A stretch of 64,000 bases of DNA from JAPOXR01 sp965214695 (GCA_965214695.1 OZ243967.1:372001-436000); one strand, 5' to 3'; shown: positions 8,105 to 17,521, numbered from the stretch's first letter. Numbers and translations are program-made. Notes: generated by a model from the sequence alone, not told the origin.

Positions 8105-9601
8105 ATGTTTGATGGGGCCGCACTCGTATCCGCAGTTGGCTTGCTCGCAGACCCGCTGACGATGGGTTTGCTTATCCTGGGAATCGTCTTGGGCCTGGTC
8201 ATCGGGATCCTGCCGGGTCTCGGGCCGCCCATCGCCATTGCACTTGCGCTCCCCTTCACCTTCTACATGGGCACGGTGCCATCCATGGTCTTGCTGCTCG
8301 GGATCTATTCTGCGGCGATTTACGGTGGATCGATATCGGCCATCGCCGTCGGCATTCCCGGCACCGGCGCCGCCATTGCAACCGTTCTTGACGGGCACAA
8401 CATGTTCAAATCCGGGCGCGGAGGTGAGGCGCTCGGTTTTTCGCTCACCGGCTCGATTATCGGCGGGTTGTTCAGTGCCGTATGCCTGGCCCTGATTGCG
8501 CCGCTGCTGGCCGATTTAGCCGTCAAATTTGGCCCGCGCGAGTACCTGGCGATTTCCGTGTTCGGCCTCGCTGTCGTCGTCCGCGTTGCCGGTCAGAGCC
8601 TTCCGAAGGGGTTGCTGATTGGCGCCCTGGGCATCTTCCTGACCACCTGGGGCCTGGACGAGTTGAACGGAACCGAGAGATACACGTTTGGAACCTATCA
8701 TCTGTATGAGGGTCTGCCGCTGGTGCCCTTCCTGGTGGGCCTGTTCGCGATGTCCGAGGTCCTGATCGGCGCGGAACGCGCGGCCCGAAAGATCGATTTT
8801 TCGACCGACAGCCTGACGGTCAAGCTGCCCGGCCTGAAGACCCTGGCGCGCATGAAAGACGTGATATTTCGTTCGTCCGTCATCGGTACGGTGATCGGCA
8901 TCATCCCGGGAGAGGGTGCGGCGGTGGGTGCCTTCTTTGCCTATTCCGAGGCCAAGCGTCGGTCCAGGACGCCAGGGGAATACGGCACCGGTATTCCCGA
9001 AGGGATTGTTGCACCCGAGACTGCGAACAATGCCACGGTCGGTGGCGCGCTCGTGCCAACCTTGACACTTGGTGTGCCAGGCTCGCCCGCCGCCGCGGTG
9101 TTGCTGGGCGCGTTGTTGATCCAGGGACTGACGCCAGGGCCGAAGCTGTTCTCGGAAGAGCCGGAATTGATGTATGCCATCTTCATGGGGCTTTTTCTCA
9201 TCAACATCCTGATGATGGCAATCGGCCTTGTTGCCATTCGTTTTGCTGCCCAGCTCATTCGGGTTCCGACATCCGTGATTGTGCCGACGGTGATGCTTCT
9301 CAGTTTTGTCGGCATCTATTCGGTCTCGAATTCCTTCTTCAATGTCGGTGTCTTGCTGGGCGCAGGCATCCTGGGCTATGTCGTCCGCAAGCTGGGTTAT
9401 TCGATCGCGCCATTGTCCATCGGCTTCGTGCTCGGTCCGATTCTCGAGAACTCGCTGCGTCAATCGCTGACCATCGCGGATGGGTCCGTGGCCGAATTCT
9501 TCAATACGCCGATTGGCCTCACAATCTATGCCGTGCTTGCGCTGACGATTCTCTGGGGACCCATCACGTCCCGTCTCAAGCGCGGTTCGGGGAACACATG
9601 A
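8105..9601 (+). CDS. tctA: Tripartite tricarboxylate transporter large permease (TctA family)
   Basis: A 498-residue polytopic membrane protein, the usual length for TctA. GILPGLGPPIAIALALPFTF near residue 38 and GIIPGEGAAVGAFFAYSEAK near residue 262 are the two duplicated loop motifs of the family, and LTLGVPGSPAAAVLLGAL follows. The stop overlaps the start of the sulfatase gene by four bases (ATGA), which ties transport and sulfatase expression together. It is the translocation channel for the substrate captured by TctC. Confidence 0.93.
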   Translation: MFDGAALVSAVGLLADPLTMGLLILGIVLGLVIGILPGLGPPIAIALALPFTFYMGTVPSMVLLLGIYSAAIYGGSISAIAVGIPGTGAAIATVLDGHNMFKSGRGGEALGFSLTGSIIGGLFSAVCLALIAPLLADLAVKFGPREYLAISVFGLAVVVRVAGQSLPKGLLIGALGIFLTTWGLDELNGTERYTFGTYHLYEGLPLVPFLVGLFAMSEVLIGAERAARKIDFSTDSLTVKLPGLKTLARMKDVIFRSSVIGTVIGIIPGEGAAVGAFFAYSEAKRRSRTPGEYGTGIPEGIVAPETANNATVGGALVPTLTLGVPGSPAAAVLLGALLIQGLTPGPKLFSEEPELMYAIFMGLFLINILMMAIGLVAIRFAAQLIRVPTSVIVPTVMLLSFVGIYSVSNSFFNVGVLLGAGILGYVVRKLGYSIAPLSIGFVLGPILENSLRQSLTIADGSVAEFFNTPIGLTIYAVLALTILWGPITSRLKRGSGNT

Positions 9602-11085
9602 CGGAACGCCCGAACATCCTGATCATCTACGCCGACCAGATGCGGTATGACGCCATGGGCTGTTCGGGCAATCCCGTGATCCGGACGGCCAATATCGATC
9701 GGTTGTCAGCTGAAGGCGTGCACTTCGAAGAGGCCTATAGCAGCTATCCCATCTGTTGCCCGTTCCGGGCTTCGGTTCTAACCGGAAAATACGCGCAGGG
9801 GCACGGGATCATCCAGAACCACTTTCCCTTGCGCAGTGGCCAGGGATTCCTGGCCGAATATCTGGGAGGTGCTGGCTACCAGACTGGCTATATCGGCAAA
9901 TGGCACCTGGAGGGCGGGCCAAAACCGGGCTTCGTTCCACCGAACCGGCGTTTTGGCTTCGATCATTTCGTCGGCTTCAACCGGGGCCATGAATATCGAT
10001 CGTCGATCTATTTTGACAGCGCGGGGCAAGCCTATCATCCATCGCGTTTCGAGCCGGACTACCAGACCGACCAGTTGCTGGACTTCATCGATGGTGCGGC
10101 GAGGTGCGACCGGCCCTTCTTTGGCTATTTGAGTTATGGCCCCCCGCATTTTCCCATGGACATGCCGGAAGATCTGCGGCGAGTATACAAACCGGAGGAG
10201 GTTCCGCTGCCTCCCGGTGTCCCGAACCCCGAAATGCAGGTGGAGATTCAGAGCCATCGCAACAACGTGCTCTGCGGCGGTGATCCCCGGTCAGGTCACA
10301 AGAGTCATGCTGCCCACGAGACCAAGTCCAGGGGCGAGCCCGAAACCGAGCGGGAGATCCGGGAATTCATCGCCGAGTATTACGGCATGATCCACAATAT
10401 CGACTGGAATCTCGGCCGGATTCTGAGCCGGCTCGACGCCATCGGGATCGCCGAAAACACCATGGTAATCTTCCTGAGCGATCATGGCGACATGTGCGGA
10501 CAGCATGGCAGTTTCTGCGGGATCAAGAACCAGGCCTATCGCGCTGCCATGCAGGTGCCGCTCATCATACGTTACCCGGCACGGTTCCAGCCGCGCCGTG
10601 TCGAGGCAATGGTGGATGTCGGCGTCGACGTGATGGCGACGCTTCTTGATCTTGTTGGCATCCAGATGCCCGATGGTCGAGACAGCCAAAGCTACCTGCC
10701 GGTCCTTGATGGCAAGACAGCCAGGCACCGGGATACGATCTGGTACCAGGTGTTCACGCAAAACGGTGGCAATCCCGGCGAATATGCGCCCTTCGCAGAG
10801 CGCGGCCTGCGAACCAGGGACTGGCTCTACATGCGCCGCAAGGATCATCGAGCGATGCTTTTTGACGAGCGCACCGATCCGGATGAGCAGAACAACCTGG
10901 TGAATGATCCGGGGCATGCCGCCCTGATGGATGAATTTGACGCCCGGCTTGTCGCCCATATGGAGGACACGGGTGATGATTGGGACATGGCTGCCGATTT
11001 TCCGCCACCCGATTGGGTAACCCATGCCGAGGCGAAGGAGCATCTGGAAAACGTGCTGCTTCCCAACGCGATCCGGGTATCATGA
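9598..11085 (+). CDS. Type I (formylglycine-dependent) sulfatase
   Basis: A 495-residue alkaline-phosphatase-superfamily sulfatase. CCPFRASVLTG at residues 53-63 matches the C-x-P-x-R signature, so Cys53 should be converted to formylglycine. The metal ligands include D13/Q14 in YADQMRYDAMG and the SDHGDMCGQHG segment. There is no signal peptide, so hydrolysis should occur in the cytoplasm on imported substrate. The gene overlaps tctA upstream, and a transketolase subunit starts 8 bases downstream. A formylglycine-generating enzyme is encoded 3 kb away. Related enzymes include choline sulfatase-like and phosphonate monoester hydrolase-like members, so the ester type is uncertain. Confidence 0.9.
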   Translation: MTERPNILIIYADQMRYDAMGCSGNPVIRTANIDRLSAEGVHFEEAYSSYPICCPFRASVLTGKYAQGHGIIQNHFPLRSGQGFLAEYLGGAGYQTGYIGKWHLEGGPKPGFVPPNRRFGFDHFVGFNRGHEYRSSIYFDSAGQAYHPSRFEPDYQTDQLLDFIDGAARCDRPFFGYLSYGPPHFPMDMPEDLRRVYKPEEVPLPPGVPNPEMQVEIQSHRNNVLCGGDPRSGHKSHAAHETKSRGEPETEREIREFIAEYYGMIHNIDWNLGRILSRLDAIGIAENTMVIFLSDHGDMCGQHGSFCGIKNQAYRAAMQVPLIIRYPARFQPRRVEAMVDVGVDVMATLLDLVGIQMPDGRDSQSYLPVLDGKTARHRDTIWYQVFTQNGGNPGEYAPFAERGLRTRDWLYMRRKDHRAMLFDERTDPDEQNNLVNDPGHAALMDEFDARLVAHMEDTGDDWDMAADFPPPDWVTHAEAKEHLENVLLPNAIRVS

Positions 11086-11092
11086 GATTTCC

Positions 11093-12067
11093 ATGCTTTT
11101 GACAGGTGAACTCAGCTTCGATCCGGCACCGTTCGATACCATCAGTCATGATTTGTGCATTCGCCGCAAGGACGTGGTGATCATGAGTGCGGATTTGAGC
11201 AAGTATTGCCAGGTCGTGCGGGTAAAGAACGAGTTGTCCGGGCAGCATCTTGAAGTCGGCATGGCCGAACAGAACCTGCTTGCCGTGGCCGCAGGAATCG
11301 CCAAGGGCGGCCTTGTGCCCGTGGCAACCTGCTTTGCCTGCTACATCACGCGCCGGGCCTATGATCAGATGATGATCTGCATGGGCACCGGATCCGGGGC
11401 AGGAACCAATGTTGAATCTGGCGGTCCGACCAGCATCGCCATCGGATTTACCCCGGGCATCGTAAATCCGGCTCGCATTCATCACCAGGCAGCCGAGGAT
11501 CTGGGAATGGTACGAGCAATCCCCAACGCCACCGTCATCGATCCGGTGGATTCGACGGATTTCCGTGCGGCCCTCGATACTGCAGTGGATTTGCCTGGCC
11601 TCACATACATTCGTGGCCACCGTGGTGACACGCCGCGCATTCTTGACCCGGACAAGTTCACCTTCGAGTTGGGACGGACCTACAGGCTGAAGGATGGCAA
11701 GGGCATCGGCATTATCGCCAGTGGACATGGCACACAATGGGCACTCGAAGCATCGCAACTGCTGACAGATCGCGACGTGGATCATTCGCTCCTGCATGTA
11801 CCGACAATCAAGCCGGTCAACGAGAAAGAGATTTCCGACTTTGCCTTCGCACACGACCAGATTGTGACGATCGAGAATCACCAGATCGTGACGGGGCTCG
11901 GGTCACTGGTTGCCGAAATCGTATCGGACACCGGGGGCGGGCCGCGCATCACGCGCATCGGCCTTCCCAACAGTTGGGCCCCCGGTGGGTCGCTACAATA
12001 TATCCGGGACCGATTGGGGCTTGACGCGGAGAAGTTGGCAACGCGAATTGCCGGGTTGGTGCAATGA
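11093..12067 (+). CDS. Transketolase C-terminal subunit (split transketolase 2)
   Basis: A 324-residue protein with the transketolase pyrimidine-binding and C-terminal domains. VGMAEQNLLAVAAGIAKGG carries the catalytic Glu, with CYITRRAYDQM and HHQAAEDLGMVRAIPNA following. The ATG at 11093 lies 8 bases after the sulfatase stop; an in-frame upstream extension would overlap the sulfatase. Here the C-terminal half precedes the N-terminal half, the reverse of the first pair in this window. That suggests separate ancestry rather than a recent local duplication. Confidence 0.88.
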   Translation: MLLTGELSFDPAPFDTISHDLCIRRKDVVIMSADLSKYCQVVRVKNELSGQHLEVGMAEQNLLAVAAGIAKGGLVPVATCFACYITRRAYDQMMICMGTGSGAGTNVESGGPTSIAIGFTPGIVNPARIHHQAAEDLGMVRAIPNATVIDPVDSTDFRAALDTAVDLPGLTYIRGHRGDTPRILDPDKFTFELGRTYRLKDGKGIGIIASGHGTQWALEASQLLTDRDVDHSLLHVPTIKPVNEKEISDFAFAHDQIVTIENHQIVTGLGSLVAEIVSDTGGGPRITRIGLPNSWAPGGSLQYIRDRLGLDAEKLATRIAGLVQ

Positions 12068-12906
12068 GGCGCAGTCAATCCGTGGTCGAACTCGAGATCG
12101 TGGCTGCCAGGATCCGGCGAAACGTGCTCGAGATCTGTCGTCAACGCGGCGGTTACGCTGCACAAGGTGTTGCGCTCGCAGACATCGCCGCGGTCCTGTA
12201 TTTTGACGAGTTGCGCCTTGATGGGCGCGGTTGGTTCGAAGACCGGTTCGTGCTGTCCAACGGCCATGACGCGATCATGACCTATGGTGCGCTGGCCGAA
12301 ACGGGCCATTACACGATGGATGAGTTGCGGACCTACAACGCCGATAGCTCATCGGTAGACCAAAGCCCCATCGAAGGCCAGGCTGGTTTCGAGATTACCG
12401 CCGGATCGCTGGGCCAGGGACCGAGCCAGTCGGCGGGGCTGGCCTGGGCGCTCAGGCAGCAAGAATCGGACAAGCGAGTTTATTGCCTGTTCTCGGATGG
12501 TGAATTGCAGGAGGGAAATGTGTGGGAAGCGGCGATGTTCGCAGCCCACCAGAAGCTCGATAACCTCTGCTACCTCATCGACAACAACGACATGCAGGCC
12601 TCGGGCCATGCCGCCGATGTCCTTGCCGTCGAACCGGTGCCGGAAAAGTTCGAGGCCTTCGGCTTCAAGGCCCGGCGCATCCGCGGAACCGAGATTGCAG
12701 AGATCCTGGATGCATTCGATGAGGCGCGCGCGACCAAGGGACGGCCCTACGTGATGATTTGCGACACTCGGCTCTGGGACGGAATCGATTGCCTTCAGCG
12801 GGCCCTGCCGATGGCGCACTACACGGCAAGGACGGCCGTGAACTGGGATCGGGGTATGGCCGAGATCGGGGCAAGACTGGCCGCATTGGAGGTGGGCCAG
12901 CCATGA
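12064..12906 (+). CDS. Transketolase N-terminal subunit (split transketolase 2)
   Basis: A 280-residue protein with the transketolase pyrophosphate-binding domain. AGSLGQGPSQSAGLAWAL and SDGELQEGNVWEAAMF form the thiamine-diphosphate region, closed by IDNNDMQASG. The first Gly of the usual GDG triad is Ser here (SDGE), while the metal-binding Asp and Asn are kept. The start overlaps the C-subunit stop (ATGA) and the stop overlaps the SDR start, so three products are coupled. It transfers a two-carbon unit in some ketose conversion; the actual substrate is unknown. Confidence 0.88.
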   Translation: MRRSQSVVELEIVAARIRRNVLEICRQRGGYAAQGVALADIAAVLYFDELRLDGRGWFEDRFVLSNGHDAIMTYGALAETGHYTMDELRTYNADSSSVDQSPIEGQAGFEITAGSLGQGPSQSAGLAWALRQQESDKRVYCLFSDGELQEGNVWEAAMFAAHQKLDNLCYLIDNNDMQASGHAADVLAVEPVPEKFEAFGFKARRIRGTEIAEILDAFDEARATKGRPYVMICDTRLWDGIDCLQRALPMAHYTARTAVNWDRGMAEIGARLAALEVGQP

Positions 12907-13682
12907 ATGACTTACCGCTATCAGGCAAGGTTGCCGTCGTCACGGGTGGTGGGCGTGGCATTGGCAAGTCAATTTCCCTGGCTTTCGCCAGGGCCGGTGC
13001 CGATCTTGCAATTTGCGCCAGATCAGAGCCTGAAATTGCAATGACCCGACAGTCGGTCGAGAATCTGGGCCGGCGCTGTTATTCCTTGACCGTTGATCTG
13101 GCAAATCCAGGCGAAGTCACGGCGTTCTGCCATGGTCTTCTGGTTGAGTTCGAGGGAGTCGACATACTTGTCAACAATGCCGGCGCCTATCTTGAGCGCG
13201 GCATTTTCGCGGACTCGAACCCGGAACTTTGGTGGAAAACCATAGAGGTCAATCTTCGCGGACCGTACTTGCTGACCCATGCATTGATCGGGGCGATGAG
13301 GCCGGGCGGCAAGATTATCAACCTCACCTCGGGCAAGGGCTACCGCGCAGGTGTCAACAGCAGCGCCTATCACGTCTCCAAGGCTGCGCTGAACATGATG
13401 ACCGAAGGGCTCGCAAACGAGCTTTGGCCCCGGCAAATCGACGTGAACAGCCTGGTTCCCGGACCCACGGCGACAGCGACCTTTGACAATGCTGAGCCTG
13501 GCAGAGAACGCTCGCCCGAGGAAATCCTTGCCGCGGGTCCGGATGCCTTGCCGAAGGGCTTGCCTGCATGGGAGCGTGTCAAGCATCCGGATGAGGTCGC
13601 CGAACTGGCACTGCATTTGGCCTCGTTTCCGGATGGTGGTCCAACGGGGCAGGTCTTCTCGCTCGCCCGGCGTCCAATGTGA
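12903..13682 (+). CDS. Short-chain dehydrogenase/reductase (SDR family)
   Basis: A 259-residue classical SDR. TGGGRGIG at residues 14-21 binds the dinucleotide, NNAG is at 91-94, and Tyr156 with Lys160 (YHVSK) form the catalytic pair after INLTSGKG. An Arg follows the second beta strand (ICARSEPE), which favours NADP(H), although this is only a rule of thumb. The ATG overlaps the stop of the transketolase N-subunit. It is the last gene of the tctB-to-SDR operon and probably oxidises or reduces a carbonyl intermediate after desulfation. Confidence 0.9.
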   Translation: MNDLPLSGKVAVVTGGGRGIGKSISLAFARAGADLAICARSEPEIAMTRQSVENLGRRCYSLTVDLANPGEVTAFCHGLLVEFEGVDILVNNAGAYLERGIFADSNPELWWKTIEVNLRGPYLLTHALIGAMRPGGKIINLTSGKGYRAGVNSSAYHVSKAALNMMTEGLANELWPRQIDVNSLVPGPTATATFDNAEPGRERSPEEILAAGPDALPKGLPAWERVKHPDEVAELALHLASFPDGGPTGQVFSLARRPM

Positions 13683-14144
13683 GATGGTCCGGGCGACCGG
13701 GACGCGAAATCGCCGGGGCGAAGGACGACATGAAGCCACGCTGTACGGCAGCGCTCACCCGACCAGGGAGCGCCGCCGTTTCATGCGCCCGGTTGCCCGG
13801 CCGCGGCCCTAATTTGCCGCCGGGGCGCTGGCGGGGTTGAAGTGAAGCTTTGGCCGGTCTGCGCCGGGATGATGGCGGTCGCAATGGGGTGTCACGTCAG
13901 GAATTCGATGCCTGGCCTCTTGTCGGCGGTTGTTGAACACCGGAAATGTCGGTGGATGGTCAAGGCTGCTCGCCATCTTGACGTTTCCGTGACGCTTGTC
14001 GCTCCGTGCCGTGCCTGTGCCCGCCCGTTTCGGCCATGACATGTCTGAATTTTCGGGAACTGGACGCCGATCCCCGGATCCGCAATTCCGGGTTCAACGG
14101 AGCGAACCACTTGGCTAACATGGGCCAATTCCGGTTGGGAGCCC
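13683..14144 (+). other. 462-base spacer between the SDR and FGE genes
   Basis: No convincing gene, RNA or strong terminator was recognised. Short frames on both strands lack family motifs. A promoter for the formylglycine-generating enzyme may lie here, but no clear -35/-10 pair stands out. Confidence 0.4.
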
Positions 14145-15107
14145 ATGATGACAACTGGCGGGCAGAACGAGATCCACCCCAGTTCCTGTTGCCCGCCATT
14201 GCGACCGCCGGGCACCCGGGATGCCTTTCGGTCCGACGCTATCGGCGCTCATTCATCGGAGGGTCTTGATGCCGTGTACATCCCTGGGGAGGTGGCATTA
14301 TTGGGCACGAACCTGCCACAAATCGGTGACGACGGAGAAAGTCCTCTTCGCCGGAAACGTCTGAAGCCGTTCAAGATCTGCGCAACCGCGGTCACAAACC
14401 GTCAATTCTGCAACTTTGTCGAGACAACGGGTTATGTCACCGACGCAGAACGCATCGGGTGGTCATTTGTTTTCTGGTCGGACATTCCGGAACGATTGGG
14501 GCCGACACGCGCCGTCAAGGGTGTTGAATGGTGGCACAGGATCGACGGCGCAAGCTGGAAGGAAATCAATGGTCCGGGCACGATGGGCAAGGCTTGGTTC
14601 CCGGACCATCCCGTTGTCCACATGTCCTGGAACGATGCTAACGCCTTTGCACAATGGGCGGGGGGAAGATTGCCAACCGAGGCAGAGTGGGAGCACGCTG
14701 CACGTGGCGGACATGGCGATGTGCGCTTTCCCTGGGGTGATGCAGAGCCCGATGACGTCAGGACGTTCCCCTGCAATATCTGGCAGGGCCAGTTTCCCCG
14801 ACACAACTCGTGTGCCGATGGATGGAGGACGACGGCACCGTCGCGATCCTTTGAGCCGAATGGCTTTGGCCTCTACAACATGTCGGGAAACGTCTGGGAA
14901 TGGATGTTCGATCTCTTCCGGGTAAAATCATTGAAGAAACGGGTCCGGTCAAGGCTTGCCAGCATGCGTGGATTCAGACTGCTCAAGGGCGGTTCGTTCC
15001 TTTGCCATCGCAGCTATTGCTATCGGTACAGGATTGCCGCGCGCACGGGGAACTCACCTGACGGTACGACAACACATCAGGGCTTTCGGGTTGCCTGGGA
15101 CGCCTAG
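14145..15107 (+). CDS. Formylglycine-generating enzyme (sulfatase-activating, SUMF1 family)
   Basis: A 320-residue protein covering the whole FGE-sulfatase domain. The segments ATAVTNRQFCNFVETTGYVT, WAGGRLPTEAEWEHAARGG, NIWQGQFP, NGFGLYNMSGNVWEW and GGSFLCHRSYCYRYRIAAR follow the family closely. Cys287 and Cys292 match the catalytic, copper-binding pair of aerobic FGEs, so the enzyme should be active. It converts the sulfatase signature Cys to formylglycine using O2. The N-terminus contains SCCPPLR, a Cys-Cys element common ahead of this domain. No export signal is seen, matching the cytoplasmic sulfatase encoded 3 kb upstream, its most likely client. Confidence 0.93.
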   Translation: MMTTGGQNEIHPSSCCPPLRPPGTRDAFRSDAIGAHSSEGLDAVYIPGEVALLGTNLPQIGDDGESPLRRKRLKPFKICATAVTNRQFCNFVETTGYVTDAERIGWSFVFWSDIPERLGPTRAVKGVEWWHRIDGASWKEINGPGTMGKAWFPDHPVVHMSWNDANAFAQWAGGRLPTEAEWEHAARGGHGDVRFPWGDAEPDDVRTFPCNIWQGQFPRHNSCADGWRTTAPSRSFEPNGFGLYNMSGNVWEWMFDLFRVKSLKKRVRSRLASMRGFRLLKGGSFLCHRSYCYRYRIAARTGNSPDGTTTHQGFRVAWDA

Positions 15108-15847
15108 CAACCGGCGCAACAGTCATGTCACGGAACGTCGACGGGCCCCGGAAATCCACAGTATCTCAACGGCGAGCGGTCGGATCAGGCCAGTGCGGCT
15201 CTTGACCTGCTTGGCGACATTCCCGGCGGGGTGCGTTCCGTCAACCGGAAAGCACGGCACGGAGCACCGGCAGCGGGAAGACAGGGTCAGTATTGACGGG
15301 CAGCATTACCTCGCCCGTTGGTGTCGCACCCGCTCACGACTTCACAAACTCCCGTCATCGCCCTGGCAGCGCCGCGTTGTTCGACAAATTTGCCGGTTGT
15401 CACGGATCCCACCGGGATTCCGGGATTTGCAGGCAAGATGTGCCGCCCATGTCGCCCGGAAGGGCGGGCCCCGGATATGCACAGCTGAGCCGGGCGAAGT
15501 CACCGGAATTCTTGAGCGGTCCGGGCTCACCAATGTCGAGCATCTGGCGCCGGACATGGTGGAGAGCAGATTCGACAGGCCGAACTGGATGCCGACTACC
15601 CAACATTCATGACGCTGCACATGGCCGGTCGTGGTGATGCCCTGGTTGAGCCGTAGCGCCAACTCCCGACCTCGCCGTCGGTGAATTGCCGCGAGCGATG
15701 CCGGTTTCGGGCCGGGTTGACCAGGGCCGGCAGGACACAATGACCTCGCCATCCTCCGTGCCGCCGTGACTGTTATCCTTCAGCACCGGCCCTGCCTCCG
15801 GGAGAATGGAAATTTGAGCCGGGCCGGCAAGTGGCCGGCTCAACGAT
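15108..15847 (+). other. 740-base spacer, no gene recognised
   Basis: This is one of the longest gene-free stretches in the window. Overlapping frames exist on both strands but none carries a recognisable motif. It lies between the FGE gene and a convergent minus-strand gene. It could be decayed coding sequence. A hairpin at 15816-15841 near its right end is listed separately. Confidence 0.4.
15816..15841 (-). terminator. Putative terminator hairpin for the protease-like gene
   Basis: GAGCCGG pairs with CCGGCTC, with one bulged G in the stem and a short loop, six bases beyond the stop of the minus-strand gene. On the minus strand AAATTT follows, which is only a weak U-run. Confidence 0.5.
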
Positions 15848-17521
15848 CTACTTCCGGCTGTAGCACTGGACCAGCACCGTCATCGCCCGGGTCTCGCCAA
15901 GAATCCCGGCATCACGGAGCGCCACGACGCCTTCCGACGAATTGTCGGTACTGGCAGGAAAGCCTGCCTGCCTGGCAATGGTGACGGGGGTGACGACATG
16001 GTGCACGTCATCCGGCAGAAGCCGCTTGTTGTCCGCACTAACCCGCGGGCGCAGCATGCCGACCACTTTGCCCGACTGGTCGAGGACCGGGCCACCGGCA
16101 TCACCGGGAAGAAGACCCGCATTGATCACGGCCAACCGGTCATCGCCGGTGACTGGGTCATTGCCCAGCCATGAACCGCGGGTGAGGGTGGCCGAGCCGA
16201 GCCGGCCGCCATAGGAATAGCCCGAGACCATGATCCGGCTGCCTGGAGGCAGGTTTTTGGAGTTGAATGCGGCATGCGCAATCGGCGACAATCGGTCGGT
16301 GGGCTCGAGGATCGCCAGGTCGAGATCGCGCATGAGTGATCCAACCGACATTCTTCCCGCCGATTCGACCCTGATTTCCTTGCAGTCGGCAACCACCGAA
16401 GCCGTGGTGGCAACGTGGCCGGCCTCGTTGATGAAGAATCCCGACGCGGAGCCCGAAACCTCCCATCGGGGCAGGATGCTGCTCAATTCACCGAGCGGCG
16501 TATCGACATTCCGCGCCAGTGCCGGATCCAGCGTGCCATCATGCGATTCGCCAAAACTGGACATGATGCCGGCGGCAACACGATTTCCCAGCGGGTCATG
16601 TTGGCGCCTCCAGGACAGGGCAAACCCCTTGAGGCGATTGCCGAACAGGCGGGCAAAGGCAAAGGAGCCCTTGTCGTCGTTCTGCCCTCTGATCACGAAG
16701 CGGGTGTTGGACGAGTTGCTGCCGATGGGCGCAGGCAGGAAGGTCGATTCGCGAAAGATGTCACCGAGGGATGCCAGCGTATCCCGGCCGCCCTCCATGC
16801 TGACAAGATACAGCGTCATCTCTTCCTCGGAGATCGCCTCGTAGGTCACGAAGGGTGCGTCAGTGGAGGCAAAGCGCACCAGTGCCTGCGGAATGTCGAT
16901 ACTGATACCGGTCGCCTCATCCTCGGTGGGCTGCATCTGGACCCGGGCGGTTTCGGTGTTGTACTGATCCAGAAGCAGGCCCGACTGGCTGCGGGTCAGG
17001 ACCCCGGTTGGCTGCAATTCGTTATCCTGCTGGAAATCGCTGATTGCCTGCCTTGTGCCTCGGCCAAACAACCCGTCGATGGCTGCCGTGTAATAGCCGA
17101 ACCACTGAAGAGCGAGTTGAATGGCAATCTTCTCGTCATGCTCGAATGCACCGGAGCCGATTGCCTGCCGGTTGTCGCGATTGGCCAACCCGGTCGGCCA
17201 GAAATATGAAGTGACGGCAATGTCCCGGTTGAGCCTGCTCGTTGGCGGGATAGCCCCGGCATTCGTTAGCGCAACCCGCCTGTTTCGGCCCTGTTGGAAA
17301 TCGAACTTGCCGATGGCCAGCACGAACTGGCCATCATTGGTGCGGATTCCCCGCAAGTCAGGAAGGTTCGAGCCGAGTTGCTTCGCCCGTTCGAGGGCCG
17401 CCTCCAGGCTGGCATGGGATTCGAGGAAGATCCAGTATTCCTCCTCCTGCTGAGCGGCGGATCGTTCGGCAAGGCCGGAAATGGCGATCAAGAATGTGGC
17501 GACTGCAAGAATGTGCTTCAT
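15848..17521 (-). CDS. Exported trypsin-fold protein with peptidoglycan-binding domain, probably catalytically dead
   Basis: A 557-residue protein. A signal peptide occupies residues 1-23 (ending SAAQ). A SPOR-like region lies at about 28-80, and a PG_binding_1 domain at about 127-185 (YYTAAIDGLFGRGTRQAISDFQ). A trypsin-like fold covers about 345-540. In the fold, the position normally held by His in a TxAHVV motif reads ATTASVV (Ser375). The Asp in DLDLAIL (401) is kept, but the nucleophile motif GDSGGP reads GDAGGP (Ala475). Two of three triad residues are therefore missing and proteolysis is unlikely. The retained fold may bind peptides or cell-wall partners in the periplasm. The gene converges on the FGE region and is divergent from glyQ. 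Confidence 0.85.
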   Translation of the reverse strand: MKHILAVATFLIAISGLAERSAAQQEEEYWIFLESHASLEAALERAKQLGSNLPDLRGIRTNDGQFVLAIGKFDFQQGRNRRVALTNAGAIPPTSRLNRDIAVTSYFWPTGLANRDNRQAIGSGAFEHDEKIAIQLALQWFGYYTAAIDGLFGRGTRQAISDFQQDNELQPTGVLTRSQSGLLLDQYNTETARVQMQPTEDEATGISIDIPQALVRFASTDAPFVTYEAISEEEMTLYLVSMEGGRDTLASLGDIFRESTFLPAPIGSNSSNTRFVIRGQNDDKGSFAFARLFGNRLKGFALSWRRQHDPLGNRVAAGIMSSFGESHDGTLDPALARNVDTPLGELSSILPRWEVSGSASGFFINEAGHVATTASVVADCKEIRVESAGRMSVGSLMRDLDLAILEPTDRLSPIAHAAFNSKNLPPGSRIMVSGYSYGGRLGSATLTRGSWLGNDPVTGDDRLAVINAGLLPGDAGGPVLDQSGKVVGMLRPRVSADNKRLLPDDVHHVVTPVTIARQAGFPASTDNSSEGVVALRDAGILGETRAMTVLVQCYSRK

